Notes under the pieces: generated by a model
Seen by the model: only the letters and a program-made list of their open reading frames with translations
What the model was told of the DNA's origin: nothing
Database searches by the model: none
In this document: positions 50,382-59,221 of the stretch, piece by piece
Layout: every line of letters begins with the position of its first letter
Position numbering within the stretch: the first letter of the stretch is position 1
From: Sulfurovum riftiae
GTDB lineage: Bacteria; Campylobacterota; Campylobacteria; Campylobacterales; Sulfurovaceae
Length of the DNA: 64,000 nt
Assembly (NCBI RefSeq): GCF_001595645.1
Contig: NZ_LNKT01000003.1
Span: forward strand, 1-64,000
Direction: 5' to 3'
Program-made: the position numbers and the translations under genes

Positions 50382-52176
50382 TTTTTTTATTATCCTTTTT
50401 GCTGCCCTCTTTGTCTGGCTGAAATCAGGCATCAATGTGGACCATCTCAGTTTCAACCAGTATAAAGTGGATGGATTATACATCAAACTCGATAAAAAGC
50501 TGACACTCAAAGCAGATACGATCATTATCCCAAAATCCAAAAAAAAACCCAATTTTGACAATATAGACCAGGTGCTTGACAGGGTAAAATATCTGCTGAC
50601 TTTCTTTCACTATATTGAACTTGAAAAAGTGAATTTCAAGGACAACCACTACAAACTGGTCTATACGGATAATATTCTCTACATCACCAGTGATGACTAC
50701 GAGATCGCGGGGAATGTGTGGCGCAGAGGCAAGGTGATGGTCGCGGATATTTCGCTTTTCTATATCAAGAAAGAAGATATCAATATGGTGGGAAAGTTCA
50801 ACTATGATCTTCATACGGACAAACTTATCCTTGAAGGCAGTTATGAGGCTTACAATATTACAGGAAAGTTCAAAGCGGTCAAAGAGGATCATAACCTGGA
50901 GTTCATTGTGAACAGTAATGCCTTCGGTGATCTGAAAACATTCATTGACAGAATACCTATGAAAAAGAAGCTCAACCAATGGATCACGGAAAAAATACGT
51001 GCGAAAAAGTATAGGCTCTATTCATTAACAGGAAAAGGAAAAGTATATGGCAGCAAATTCGAGCCGGATCTCCATTCTCTCAAAGGGAATGCCCTGCTCG
51101 AAGATGTAAAAATATATTTTAAAGAAGGGTTGGCACCTGTCAAAGCAGAGAAGATTCTGCTCAACTATAAGAATGGAGGACTCTTTTTTAATGTGATGAA
51201 ACCGACGTATCAGAACAGAGAGATCAATGCCAGTACCGTTTCCATTACCAATATAGGAAAAGGAAAGATCGCACGTCTCGATCTGGATATGCACTTCAAC
51301 AGCAAAGTGGATGAAACGATCCAAAAGATACTCAAAGCCTATCACCTCAATATACCTGTACTGGCCAAAGAGAGCAGGTCGAAAGTTCAGGTAAAGCTGG
51401 GAATACCGCTTAAAAAAATGCCGAACAGAAAAATAGATGTATATGTAAAAGCCCATCTGGGTAAGGGTGACTTCTACCTGCAAAAGATGAAACTTCCCGT
51501 ACTTGGGGGAGAGATCACTTATGACAAAGGCATCATTACACTCAAGGGGATCAGACTCAAAGAGAAATGGTATGAGGGTACGGTGGAAGGAAAGGTGAAG
51601 GCCAAAGAAAAAAAAGCCAATCTTGTATTCCGGGCAAAAAAGATAGAGCTCAAAAAGAAAGGAGAGATACTCTTTTCGCTCAGGAACAAAAAGATCCCTT
51701 TTGATGTAGCATATGCCAAAGGCGTGCAGATCTCACTTCCTGCCCAGAAGATCAAGGTGAAACAGGAAGGGAAAGAGACGAAGATAACCGTAAACGATAT
51801 TGCGAAAGTAAAACCGTACCTCAAAAAGCTGGAGGTTGATATCGATGGCGGTACCTTGGAGATCGTTACCAAAGATTTCAGCACCTATACTTTCAGGGGA
51901 ACGCTTTACAGAAAGGATTGTTTTATTTATGACAATAAAGTCTGTTATACCAGAGTACCCTGTTTTGGGACGACAAGTCCACAGGGGGTTGATTTCTATG
52001 CTTTTGACAAACGGCTGCACTTCAACTCTGCCAAATCGCTCATAGAGCTTAACGGACTCAATATCGATCTGCAAAAATTCCTTTCGTCGGATATGAGGAT
52101 ACAGAAAGTCAAGACGAAAAAGGCCAAAGGGGGGGAAAACGCTGATCAGGGGAAAAAAGAGCAATATCAGATATGA
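50308..52176 (+). CDS. AsmA/YhdP-like (DUF3971) protein, N-terminal part, ends in frame break
   Basis: The product has 622 residues. A TM helix (about 24-42, FFIILFAALFVWLK) is followed by a long beta-rich periplasmic region with repeated short strands (for example KADTIIIP, GEITYDKGIITLKGI), as in bridge-like lipid transfer proteins of the AsmA family. The frame ends soon after a G7 tract (52129-52135), and homologous sequence continues at once in another frame (52136-52975). One missing or two extra bases in the G7 would restore one gene of about 888 residues. The start at 50308 has AAAGG eight bases upstream; ATG 50326 is an alternative. Confidence 0.75.
   Translation: MIKTTAMFSAHTIHLLHVVLRDTLIFFIILFAALFVWLKSGINVDHLSFNQYKVDGLYIKLDKKLTLKADTIIIPKSKKKPNFDNIDQVLDRVKYLLTFFHYIELEKVNFKDNHYKLVYTDNILYITSDDYEIAGNVWRRGKVMVADISLFYIKKEDINMVGKFNYDLHTDKLILEGSYEAYNITGKFKAVKEDHNLEFIVNSNAFGDLKTFIDRIPMKKKLNQWITEKIRAKKYRLYSLTGKGKVYGSKFEPDLHSLKGNALLEDVKIYFKEGLAPVKAEKILLNYKNGGLFFNVMKPTYQNREINASTVSITNIGKGKIARLDLDMHFNSKVDETIQKILKAYHLNIPVLAKESRSKVQVKLGIPLKKMPNRKIDVYVKAHLGKGDFYLQKMKLPVLGGEITYDKGIITLKGIRLKEKWYEGTVEGKVKAKEKKANLVFRAKKIELKKKGEILFSLRNKKIPFDVAYAKGVQISLPAQKIKVKQEGKETKITVNDIAKVKPYLKKLEVDIDGGTLEIVTKDFSTYTFRGTLYRKDCFIYDNKVCYTRVPCFGTTSPQGVDFYAFDKRLHFNSAKSLIELNGLNIDLQKFLSSDMRIQKVKTKKAKGGENADQGKKEQYQI
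52129..52135 (+). repeat. G7 homopolymer at the frame break
   Basis: Seven Gs in frame AAA-GGG-GGG-GAA. The downstream homologous frame is the one reached by losing one G. Poly-G tracts are common contingency loci in Campylobacterota, though usually with eight or more Gs. Confidence 0.6.
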
Positions 52177-52975
52177 CAAATATACGCTGCTCACAGACAA
52201 GTACACCGTCACTATTTTCTCTCCGAGCGGCAATATCAGAGCCAGGGGAAATCTGGGGCCTGATGTGGTCAATTTTGTCAAAAAAGGTAACTATATTGCC
52301 ATTGATGCCCTGCGTATCCATGACAGGATGCTGCATCCGCTTATCAATTTCAGCGGTCTGCAGAAGGGACGTTATACGATCAAGATATCCGGAACACCCG
52401 GGAAGTCGATGAAAGGCGAGATCCTTCTTGAAGGGGGTATTCTCAAGAGTTTCAAGGCTTACAATAAAACGCGTAAATTCATTAAGAACAACAAAGAACT
52501 TGCACAGATCCAGGACCCCGGGTTTACTGCCAAAGGCTTCAAGATAAGAGAAGGAAAGATCACCTACCGCATCATCAAGAACAGAGTGATCTTTGATTCA
52601 GTCTACATCAAAGGAGATACGGCAACGATCGTAGGCAAGGGGGAGCTGAATATCAAGACCAAAAAGCTCAATATCAATCTGGCGATACAGACTGTACGCA
52701 AACTGGGCAAGATCGTCGGAAGTCTTCCTGTCCTGGGGTATATTCTCATGGGAGAGGATAACAGTATCACTTTTGGACTGAAGATTACGGGAACACTTGA
52801 TGATCCGAAGGTCAAGACCTCTGCTGCCAAAGAGATACTGCTGCTTCCCTTCGATCTTATCAAGCGTACACTGCAGTCTCCTGCGCATATCATCAATACA
52901 GAGAAAAAGAAGAAAAAGATAAAGGTTCCCGTGATCGAAGAGATCACGATACCCAAAAACAAGGTTGCACCTTAA
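52136..52975 (+). pseudogene. AsmA/YhdP-like protein, C-terminal part after the frame break
   Basis: About 279 codons in the +1 frame. It reads directly on from the N-terminal part (TLIRGKKSNIRYDKYTLLTD), with AsmA-like C-terminal features: SGLQKGRYTIKISGTPG, LNIKTKKLNINLAIQTVRK, and LPVLGYILMGEDNSI (AsmA C-terminal motif), then a Lys-rich tail. It has no signal peptide or membrane helix of its own and no credible ribosome binding site, so it is the rest of the same gene and not a separate one. It is made only if the frame is restored. Confidence 0.8.
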
Positions 52976-54202
52976 CTATTCGTTCCTCAGGACAGTGAGC
53001 GGATCGGTCTGTGCCGCTTTCTTTGCGGGGTAGAGTGAGGAGAGCAGGATGATGACAGATGTCCCGAGCAGAATGAAACCGAAGTCACTCATCATCAGGT
53101 CTACGGGCAGTTTGCTGGTCCCGTAGACATCTTCGGGCATAGAGATGATGTCAAAGGTCTTCAGTGCCCATATACCCAATGCACCCATCAATGTACCGGC
53201 CATGATCCCGGCTGCGCCTATAATAAGTCCCAGTCTGAAAAAGATAGCACGTATCTCTTTTTTGGTGGCACCTAGTGTACGCATCAGTGCAATCTCGGAC
53301 CTTCGGCTCATTACGGTCATCAGCAGTGAAGAGATAATGTTGAGCGAAGCGACAAGGATAATGAGCAGCAGGACAAGGAAGAGTGCCTTCTTCTCCATCT
53401 CCATGGCGGCAAAGAAGTTCCCGTTCTGCTGCCACCACCCCTCTATGACCACCGAAGGGGGCAGGACCTTTCGTATCGTCTCTATTTCCTTGATCGGATC
53501 TTTGCTGTAGATATGCAGACCATCATAAAATCCTTCCTGGCGTTTGAGCAGTTTCTCAAAAGCTTCGAGTGTGGTATACATAATGGCTTTGTCATAGGCT
53601 TTCAGGCCGGACTTGAATACACCGTCCACAATGAAGCGCTTTTGCAAAGGCATGGTACCAAAACCCGCAGCGGTCTGTTCGGAAAAGTAGAGTGTGACCT
53701 TGCCTCCTTTCATGGCATTCATCTCAAAGGAGAGCCCTTCACCGATGACAACTTTGAATTTGCTTTTTCCGTCACCTCTTGCCTGTTTGAAGACATCGTT
53801 GAGTTGGCTCTCCTTGTCGTAGTCCACACCGTAAAGAAGCGACCCCTGTACGGCACCCTCATTTTTTGTGATGACCTGGGTGGTATAGTAGGGAGAAAAT
53901 TTGAGATGGGGGAATTTGTCGGCAAGTGTTTTGATGAGGTCGTCATTGACAGCATTTTCTTCAATGGGAAGTACGGTAAGAGGGTAGTTCATGACAAAGA
54001 GTTTCTTGCTGAACTCCTGCTGTGTCCCGTTCATGATCCCCATAGCGATCATAAGTACCATGACACCTGCTGCGATCCCAAGGAAGGCGAGCAGGGCGGA
54101 GATGAAAATGAAAGGGTTCTCTTTATCGTATTTCAGATAGTGTCGGATGATCTGCCTGACAAATCTTTTGTTGGGCATAACCCCCGGGATTGTTGCGGAC
54201 AT
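52976..54202 (-). CDS. LolC/LolE-like ABC transporter permease
   Basis: The product has 408 residues. It has TM1 (FIFISALLAFLGIAAGVMVLMIAMG... at about 32-55), a periplasmic MacB-like core (about 60-270), then three C-terminal helices of the FtsX type with RRSEIALMRTLGATKKEIR (about 300-318) and the end motif YPAKKAAQTDPLTVLRNE. LolCDE extracts lipoproteins from the inner membrane; the ATPase LolD is not in the window. The start directly follows the secA stop codon (ATG 54202); ATG 54178 is an alternative. The link with lolA nearby supports the assignment. Confidence 0.85.
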   Translation of the reverse strand: MSATIPGVMPNKRFVRQIIRHYLKYDKENPFIFISALLAFLGIAAGVMVLMIAMGIMNGTQQEFSKKLFVMNYPLTVLPIEENAVNDDLIKTLADKFPHLKFSPYYTTQVITKNEGAVQGSLLYGVDYDKESQLNDVFKQARGDGKSKFKVVIGEGLSFEMNAMKGGKVTLYFSEQTAAGFGTMPLQKRFIVDGVFKSGLKAYDKAIMYTTLEAFEKLLKRQEGFYDGLHIYSKDPIKEIETIRKVLPPSVVIEGWWQQNGNFFAAMEMEKKALFLVLLLIILVASLNIISSLLMTVMSRRSEIALMRTLGATKKEIRAIFFRLGLIIGAAGIMAGTLMGALGIWALKTFDIISMPEDVYGTSKLPVDLMMSDFGFILLGTSVIILLSSLYPAKKAAQTDPLTVLRNE

Positions 54203-56842
54203 TTAAGCCAACAGACCTTTTTTGGGTCCGCTCTGTCCGCAACAGTTCTTGTATTTCTTTCCAGAGCCGCAAGGGCATGGGTCATTTCTTTTTGGTTTTT
54301 TCGTTCCTGTGATCGGTTGGAGTTTTTCAGAATCCTCGGCGATCGTTCCCTCTTCGAAAGACTGATTCAGTGTCGCATCCGCGACTTCACTCTCAAGCTC
54401 TTCCCTGATCTGCTCGACTGCTGCCTCTTCCTCTTCCGGTGAAGAGAAGTCGAACTGTACAAGATGCAGTACTTTGACCGCTTCAAGCTTGATACGCTGT
54501 ACGAGGTCTGTAAAGAGTTTGTAACTGTCCTGCTTGTATTCTGTCAAAGGGTCTTTCTGGTTGTACCCTCTCAGGCCGATACCTGTTTTCAGTACATCCA
54601 TCTCATACAGGTGGTCTCTCCACTGCGGGTCGAGTACCTGAAGGTAGAGGATACGTTCGATCTCCTGTCTCTGTTCCGGTTCAAGCTGGGACATCTTCTC
54701 TTCGTAAATGTTCTCCATCATCTCTGTGATCATCGCTGCCAGTTCATCTGCCTCTTTGTCAACGAAATACTGAGGATCGACCTCTATACGAAGCTCTTCT
54801 TTGATGAGTGCTGCCAGTTTTTCGACATTGTAGTCCTCTTTTGGCATACCTTCGAAGATCTCACACTCTTCAAGCAGATGTTTGACATACTCTGCACGGT
54901 TCTCTTTGATCTTCGCATCGATGTCGAATTCAGGGTCAAGCAGCTGATTCCTGAAAGCATAGATCGCTTTTCTCTGGTGGTTGGCGACATCATCGTATTC
55001 GAGGATGTGCTTACGCGCCTCATAGTGCTGGTTCTCCACTTTCTTCTGTGCTTTTTCCACGGAACGCGTGACGATCTTGGAGTCGATGTATTCTCCGTCT
55101 TCCACCCCAAGGCGGTTCATGATGTTCCTGATCTTCTCTCCGCCGAAGATACGCAGAAGGTTGTCATCGAGACTGAGGAAGAACTGGCTCTCTCCCGGGT
55201 CACCCTGACGGCCCGAACGTCCTCTGAGCTGGTTGTCGATACGGCGTGACTCGTGTCTTTCCGTTCCCAGAATGGCCAATCCGCCAAGACTTCTGACCTC
55301 GTCATCTATCTTGATGTCGACCCCGCGTCCCGCCATGTTGGTCGCAACGGTCACGGCACCTTTCTGTCCTGCATTCTTGATGATCTCCGCTTCCTGTGCG
55401 TGGTTCTTCGCGTTGAGGATGTTATGTGGGATCTTCTCTTTTTTGAGTCTCTCATGGATCATTTCCGATTTTTCAATGGAAGCCGTACCGATGAGAACAG
55501 GCTGCCCTTTGTCATGATACTCTCGCACTTTGCGTACCACTGCATCGAGCTTTTCTCTTTCCGTATTGTAGATCAGGTCGTTCCTGTCGATCCTCTCAAC
55601 CGGGACGTTCGTCGGGATGGAGATAACATCCAGTCCGTAGATCTGTGAAAATTCTGTTGCCTCGGTCTGTGCCGTACCGGTCATACCTGCCAGTTTATTG
55701 TAGAGTCTGAAGTAGTTCTGGTAGGTGATCTCCGCAAGTGTCTGTGACTCTTCCTGTATCTCCACACCCTCTTTGGCTTCAAGAGCCTGGTGCAGTCCCT
55801 CGGAATATCTTCGGCCTTCTGAGAGTCTTCCTGTAAACTCATCAACGATGATGATCTCATTGTCCTGTACGACATAATCGACATCTTTTTCAAAGATATA
55901 GTGTGCTTTGAGTGCCTGGTCGAGATGGTGGGAGAGTACAGCGTTCTCAAGAGAGTAGAGGTTGTCCACTTCAAAAAGGTCCTGGGCTTTCTGCAGTCCC
56001 TGTTCGGTCATGACGATGGTCCTGTTCTTTTCATCGACAATGAAGTCACCAGTAGTCTTTTCGTCTTCACCCGGTTTGGTATCGATCTTCTCTCCCCGTT
56101 CCATCTGCTTGGCAATGGCATCGGCCCTGGCATAGTGGTTCTGGTCACGTTGCGTAGGACCGGAGATGATAAGCGGTGTTCTGGCTTCATCGATGAGGAT
56201 GGAGTCGACTTCATCCACGATGGCGTAGTTGTGTTCTCTCTGTACCTTCTCTTCCATACGGACTTTCATATTGTCACGCAGGTAGTCGAAACCGTACTCG
56301 TTATTCGTACCGTAGGTGATATCTGCATCGTACTGCGCTTTTCTTCCCATATCATCCTGGATATCTGCCGTAATGCATCCCACACTGTAGCCAAGGAATC
56401 TGTACAGTTCACCCATCTCGTCGGAGTCTCTTTTGGCAAGATAGTCGTTCACCGTGACGACATGGACCCCTCTGCCGGTCATGGCATTGAGTGCGACTGC
56501 GAGTGTGGCGACGAGTGTCTTACCTTCTCCCGTCTTCATCTCTGCGATATTGCCGTCATGCAGTACCATACCACCGACCATCTGTACATCGTAGTGTCTC
56601 AGCCCCAGAACACGTTTACTGGCTTCTCTTGTGATCGCAAAAGAGTCGTAGAGTACATCGTCCAGACTCTTCTCTCCGTTTTTCACCGCTTCTCTGAGTG
56701 CATTGAACGCTTCCTGCAGTTCCTCATCGCTCATCGGTTCGTAGATCGACTCAAGTACATTGATGTTGTTGACCCGTTTCATATAGCTCTTGACGATCCT
56801 GTCATTCTGTGTGCCGAAGATTTTTAGTACAGATTTAATCAT
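54203..56842 (-). CDS. secA: Preprotein translocase ATPase SecA
   Basis: The product has 879 residues. It drives protein export through SecYEG. Walker A ([13 protein letters not shown], about 102-114), [13 protein letters not shown] (about 208-220) and AGRGVDIKI with [11 protein letters not shown] in the second helicase domain are all present, as is the C-terminal zinc-binding tail [15 protein letters not shown]. No irregularity seen. It is followed without gap by the LolC/E-like permease on the same strand, and divergent from lolA. Confidence 0.97.
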   Translation of the reverse strand: MIKSVLKIFGTQNDRIVKSYMKRVNNINVLESIYEPMSDEELQEAFNALREAVKNGEKSLDDVLYDSFAITREASKRVLGLRHYDVQMVGGMVLHDGNIAEMKTGEGKTLVATLAVALNAMTGRGVHVVTVNDYLAKRDSDEMGELYRFLGYSVGCITADIQDDMGRKAQYDADITYGTNNEYGFDYLRDNMKVRMEEKVQREHNYAIVDEVDSILIDEARTPLIISGPTQRDQNHYARADAIAKQMERGEKIDTKPGEDEKTTGDFIVDEKNRTIVMTEQGLQKAQDLFEVDNLYSLENAVLSHHLDQALKAHYIFEKDVDYVVQDNEIIIVDEFTGRLSEGRRYSEGLHQALEAKEGVEIQEESQTLAEITYQNYFRLYNKLAGMTGTAQTEATEFSQIYGLDVISIPTNVPVERIDRNDLIYNTEREKLDAVVRKVREYHDKGQPVLIGTASIEKSEMIHERLKKEKIPHNILNAKNHAQEAEIIKNAGQKGAVTVATNMAGRGVDIKIDDEVRSLGGLAILGTERHESRRIDNQLRGRSGRQGDPGESQFFLSLDDNLLRIFGGEKIRNIMNRLGVEDGEYIDSKIVTRSVEKAQKKVENQHYEARKHILEYDDVANHQRKAIYAFRNQLLDPEFDIDAKIKENRAEYVKHLLEECEIFEGMPKEDYNVEKLAALIKEELRIEVDPQYFVDKEADELAAMITEMMENIYEEKMSQLEPEQRQEIERILYLQVLDPQWRDHLYEMDVLKTGIGLRGYNQKDPLTEYKQDSYKLFTDLVQRIKLEAVKVLHLVQFDFSSPEEEEAAVEQIREELESEVADATLNQSFEEGTIAEDSEKLQPITGTKKPKRNDPCPCGSGKKYKNCCGQSGPKKGLLA

Positions 56843-57013
56843 GTTTACGCTTGCCTTTAATAAATTGGGTTAATTTTATCCAAAAAGTGATTAATAAACC
56901 GTTATGGTACACATAAGGTTCACAACACTTTCACAATTTTATGACAATATGACAAATATTACCCCTTAGCAAGTGAGATTTTGGTATATTTCAAAAGTTA
57001 AAAAAGGAATAAA

Positions 57014-57538
57014 ATGAGAATAGCAGTCGTAAGTTTGATAGCGGTGATCTCCCTCTCCGCAGGCGGGATCACACTGCCTGATAATTTCAAAGCGAATTTT
57101 ATACAGAAGATCACCAATACCAAAAACAAGACCATCAACTACAGCGGAAAAGTACGTTTTTCCAACCCTACCTTGATGAAGTGGGAGTACAGCAAACCGA
57201 CAAAAAAAGAGGTCTGTACAGACGGGGAGGCGTTGACGGTGGTCGACCATGATCTTGAACAGGTCTCCATTTATCTTGTTTCAAAAGGGTTCAACCTGAG
57301 CGAGATCGTCAAGAGTGCAAAAGTATACAGTAAAAATATCTATGTTGCCCATTATCAGGGCAAAAGCTATACGATACAGGTTGATGGAAAAGGGCGTTTG
57401 CACAGTGTGGCCTATTATGATGACCTGGATAACAAGGTACAGATCATATTTAAAAATATTAAATACGGGAAAGGACCAATGCGCAGAGCAAGTATGTTGT
57501 GTCCAACCCCCAAAGAGTATGATGAGATAAGAGGGTAG
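57014..57538 (+). CDS. lolA: Outer-membrane lipoprotein carrier LolA
   Basis: The product has 174 residues. A signal peptide (VVSLIAVISLSAG) precedes the LolA fold, whose typical start FKANFIQKITN...INYSGKVRFSNPTLMKWEYSKP (about 24-60) is clear. It carries lipoproteins through the periplasm, receiving them from LolCDE. AAAGGA lies six bases before the ATG. It is two bases ahead of rmuC in a two-gene operon. Confidence 0.9.
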   Translation: MRIAVVSLIAVISLSAGGITLPDNFKANFIQKITNTKNKTINYSGKVRFSNPTLMKWEYSKPTKKEVCTDGEALTVVDHDLEQVSIYLVSKGFNLSEIVKSAKVYSKNIYVAHYQGKSYTIQVDGKGRLHSVAYYDDLDNKVQIIFKNIKYGKGPMRRASMLCPTPKEYDEIRG

Positions 57539-57539
57539 G

Positions 57540-59087
57540 ATGGAAGAGATTTTTCAGACGGTACAAAACGATTCGACATTGATGTTCATTGCCGGTATAG
57601 CGGCAGTGGTGCTTTTGATCATTGTGCTTGTGGTCGTGATATTCTCGACCAAAGCAAAGACCCTGGCGGACAGGCTGGCGGAGAGTCTTGAAGTGGACAG
57701 GGTGAAAAGCATCAAGCTAGAAGCTTTGGAAAAAGAGTTGCAGGATGCGAAGATCACCAATGCTTCACAGGCACAGGAACTGCAGCACTTCGCTCAGGTA
57801 AAGGAAGAACTTGCCGAGAAAATAGAACGCATAGGAACGCTTCAGACCAGGAACGGTACATTGGAAAAAGAACTGAGTCAGACACAGACAAAACTGGAAA
57901 ACCTTGAAGAGATACATGAGAACCTGTCACGCGAGCATAAAGCGCTGCAGGAGCGTTTCGAACATTTGCAGGAAGACAATCACAAGTATCAGGTGAACAA
58001 TGCAAGGCTGCTGATGAAACTGGAGGCGGAGAACAGACATACCTCCAGCAAACTGGAGATGATGCAGGAGCACAAAAAAGAGCTGAAGACCGAATTCGAG
58101 CGTCTGGCCAAGCAGATCTTCGAAGGGAACTCTGAAAAATTCGCTGAGTTCTCCAAGCAGAATATCGACAGTATGATCAAACCGCTTCAGACCCAGATAG
58201 AAGCTTTCAAGAAACAGGTTTCAGATACGTACAACAGTGAAAGTCAGGATAGAGCGGTCCTCAAAAACGAGATCCAGTCTCTCAAGGAACTCAATGAGAA
58301 GATCAGCAAAGATGCCATCAACCTGACCAACGCACTCAAGGGCGAAAGCAAACAGCAGGGGGTCTGGGGAGAGATGGTGCTTGAGCATGTGCTGGAAGCT
58401 TCCGGCCTGCGCAAAGGATTCGAGTTCGAGCGTGAAGTAAGCCTGCAGACCGATGAAGGCGAAGTCCTGCGCCCGGATGTGGTGGTACATTTGCCGGACA
58501 ACAGAGATCTCATCATCGATGCAAAGACCTCACTCCTCTCGTATGAACGTTTTGTCAATGCAGAAGATGAAAAGAACAAAGCTGAACATCTGACCGCCCA
58601 TCTGAACTCGATCAAGATGCACATCGAGACACTGGCGAACAAGAATTATGAACGTCTCAAAGAGGTTAATACCCTGGATTTCATCTTTATGTTCATGCCC
58701 ATAGAGGGAGCACTGGCCGTAGCGCTTGAACATGACAGCAGCATCTACGACAATGCCTTCAAGAAGAAGATCCTTCTGGTGGGGCCGACCACACTGCTGG
58801 TCGCGATGCGGGCTGTAGAGAATGTCTGGAAGTATGAACGGCAGAACCAGAATGCCCAGGAGATCGCAAGACGGGCAGGGGCGATGTATGACAAATTCGT
58901 ACGTTTTTCGGAAGATCTCATCAAGATCTCCAAGCAGATCGATGCGGTACAGAGCAGTTTTTCCGCAGCGAAGAACAAGCTCAGCGACGGCAAAGGCAAC
59001 CTGGTCCGGCAGGTCCAGCAGCTCAAAGAGCTTGGTGCCCAGACAAGTAAACAGATACCCAAAGCCCTGAAAGGGGACGAGGAGTAA
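57540..59087 (+). CDS. rmuC: DNA recombination protein RmuC
   Basis: The product has 515 residues. An N-terminal helix (about 14-32) is followed by a coiled coil (about 40-240) and the RmuC nuclease-like domain (about 255-480) with VWGEMVLEHVLEASGLRKG, LRPDVVVHLPDNRDLIIDAK and the PSNase-type D...DAK core. It limits DNA inversions or degrades aberrant DNA structures. It begins one base after the lolA stop. There is no sign of truncation. Confidence 0.93.
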   Translation: MEEIFQTVQNDSTLMFIAGIAAVVLLIIVLVVVIFSTKAKTLADRLAESLEVDRVKSIKLEALEKELQDAKITNASQAQELQHFAQVKEELAEKIERIGTLQTRNGTLEKELSQTQTKLENLEEIHENLSREHKALQERFEHLQEDNHKYQVNNARLLMKLEAENRHTSSKLEMMQEHKKELKTEFERLAKQIFEGNSEKFAEFSKQNIDSMIKPLQTQIEAFKKQVSDTYNSESQDRAVLKNEIQSLKELNEKISKDAINLTNALKGESKQQGVWGEMVLEHVLEASGLRKGFEFEREVSLQTDEGEVLRPDVVVHLPDNRDLIIDAKTSLLSYERFVNAEDEKNKAEHLTAHLNSIKMHIETLANKNYERLKEVNTLDFIFMFMPIEGALAVALEHDSSIYDNAFKKKILLVGPTTLLVAMRAVENVWKYERQNQNAQEIARRAGAMYDKFVRFSEDLIKISKQIDAVQSSFSAAKNKLSDGKGNLVRQVQQLKELGAQTSKQIPKALKGDEE

Positions 59088-59221
59088 CGAAAAGAAGCTT
59101 CAAAAAGCAAGTCTTATTTTAATGATAAGTCCGACTTGAAAGTGATAGATATTCAAAGGGAAAAACAGTATAATAGTATCAAGTGTGCCCATAATATAGA
59201 GAAAATGAAAGGGATAACTTC

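Noticed and set aside
52148-52159. Programmed -1 frameshift at the A6G run of the AsmA-like gene
   Set aside because: A -1 slip would lead to a different frame from the one that continues the protein, and the codon phasing does not fit X-XXY-YYZ.
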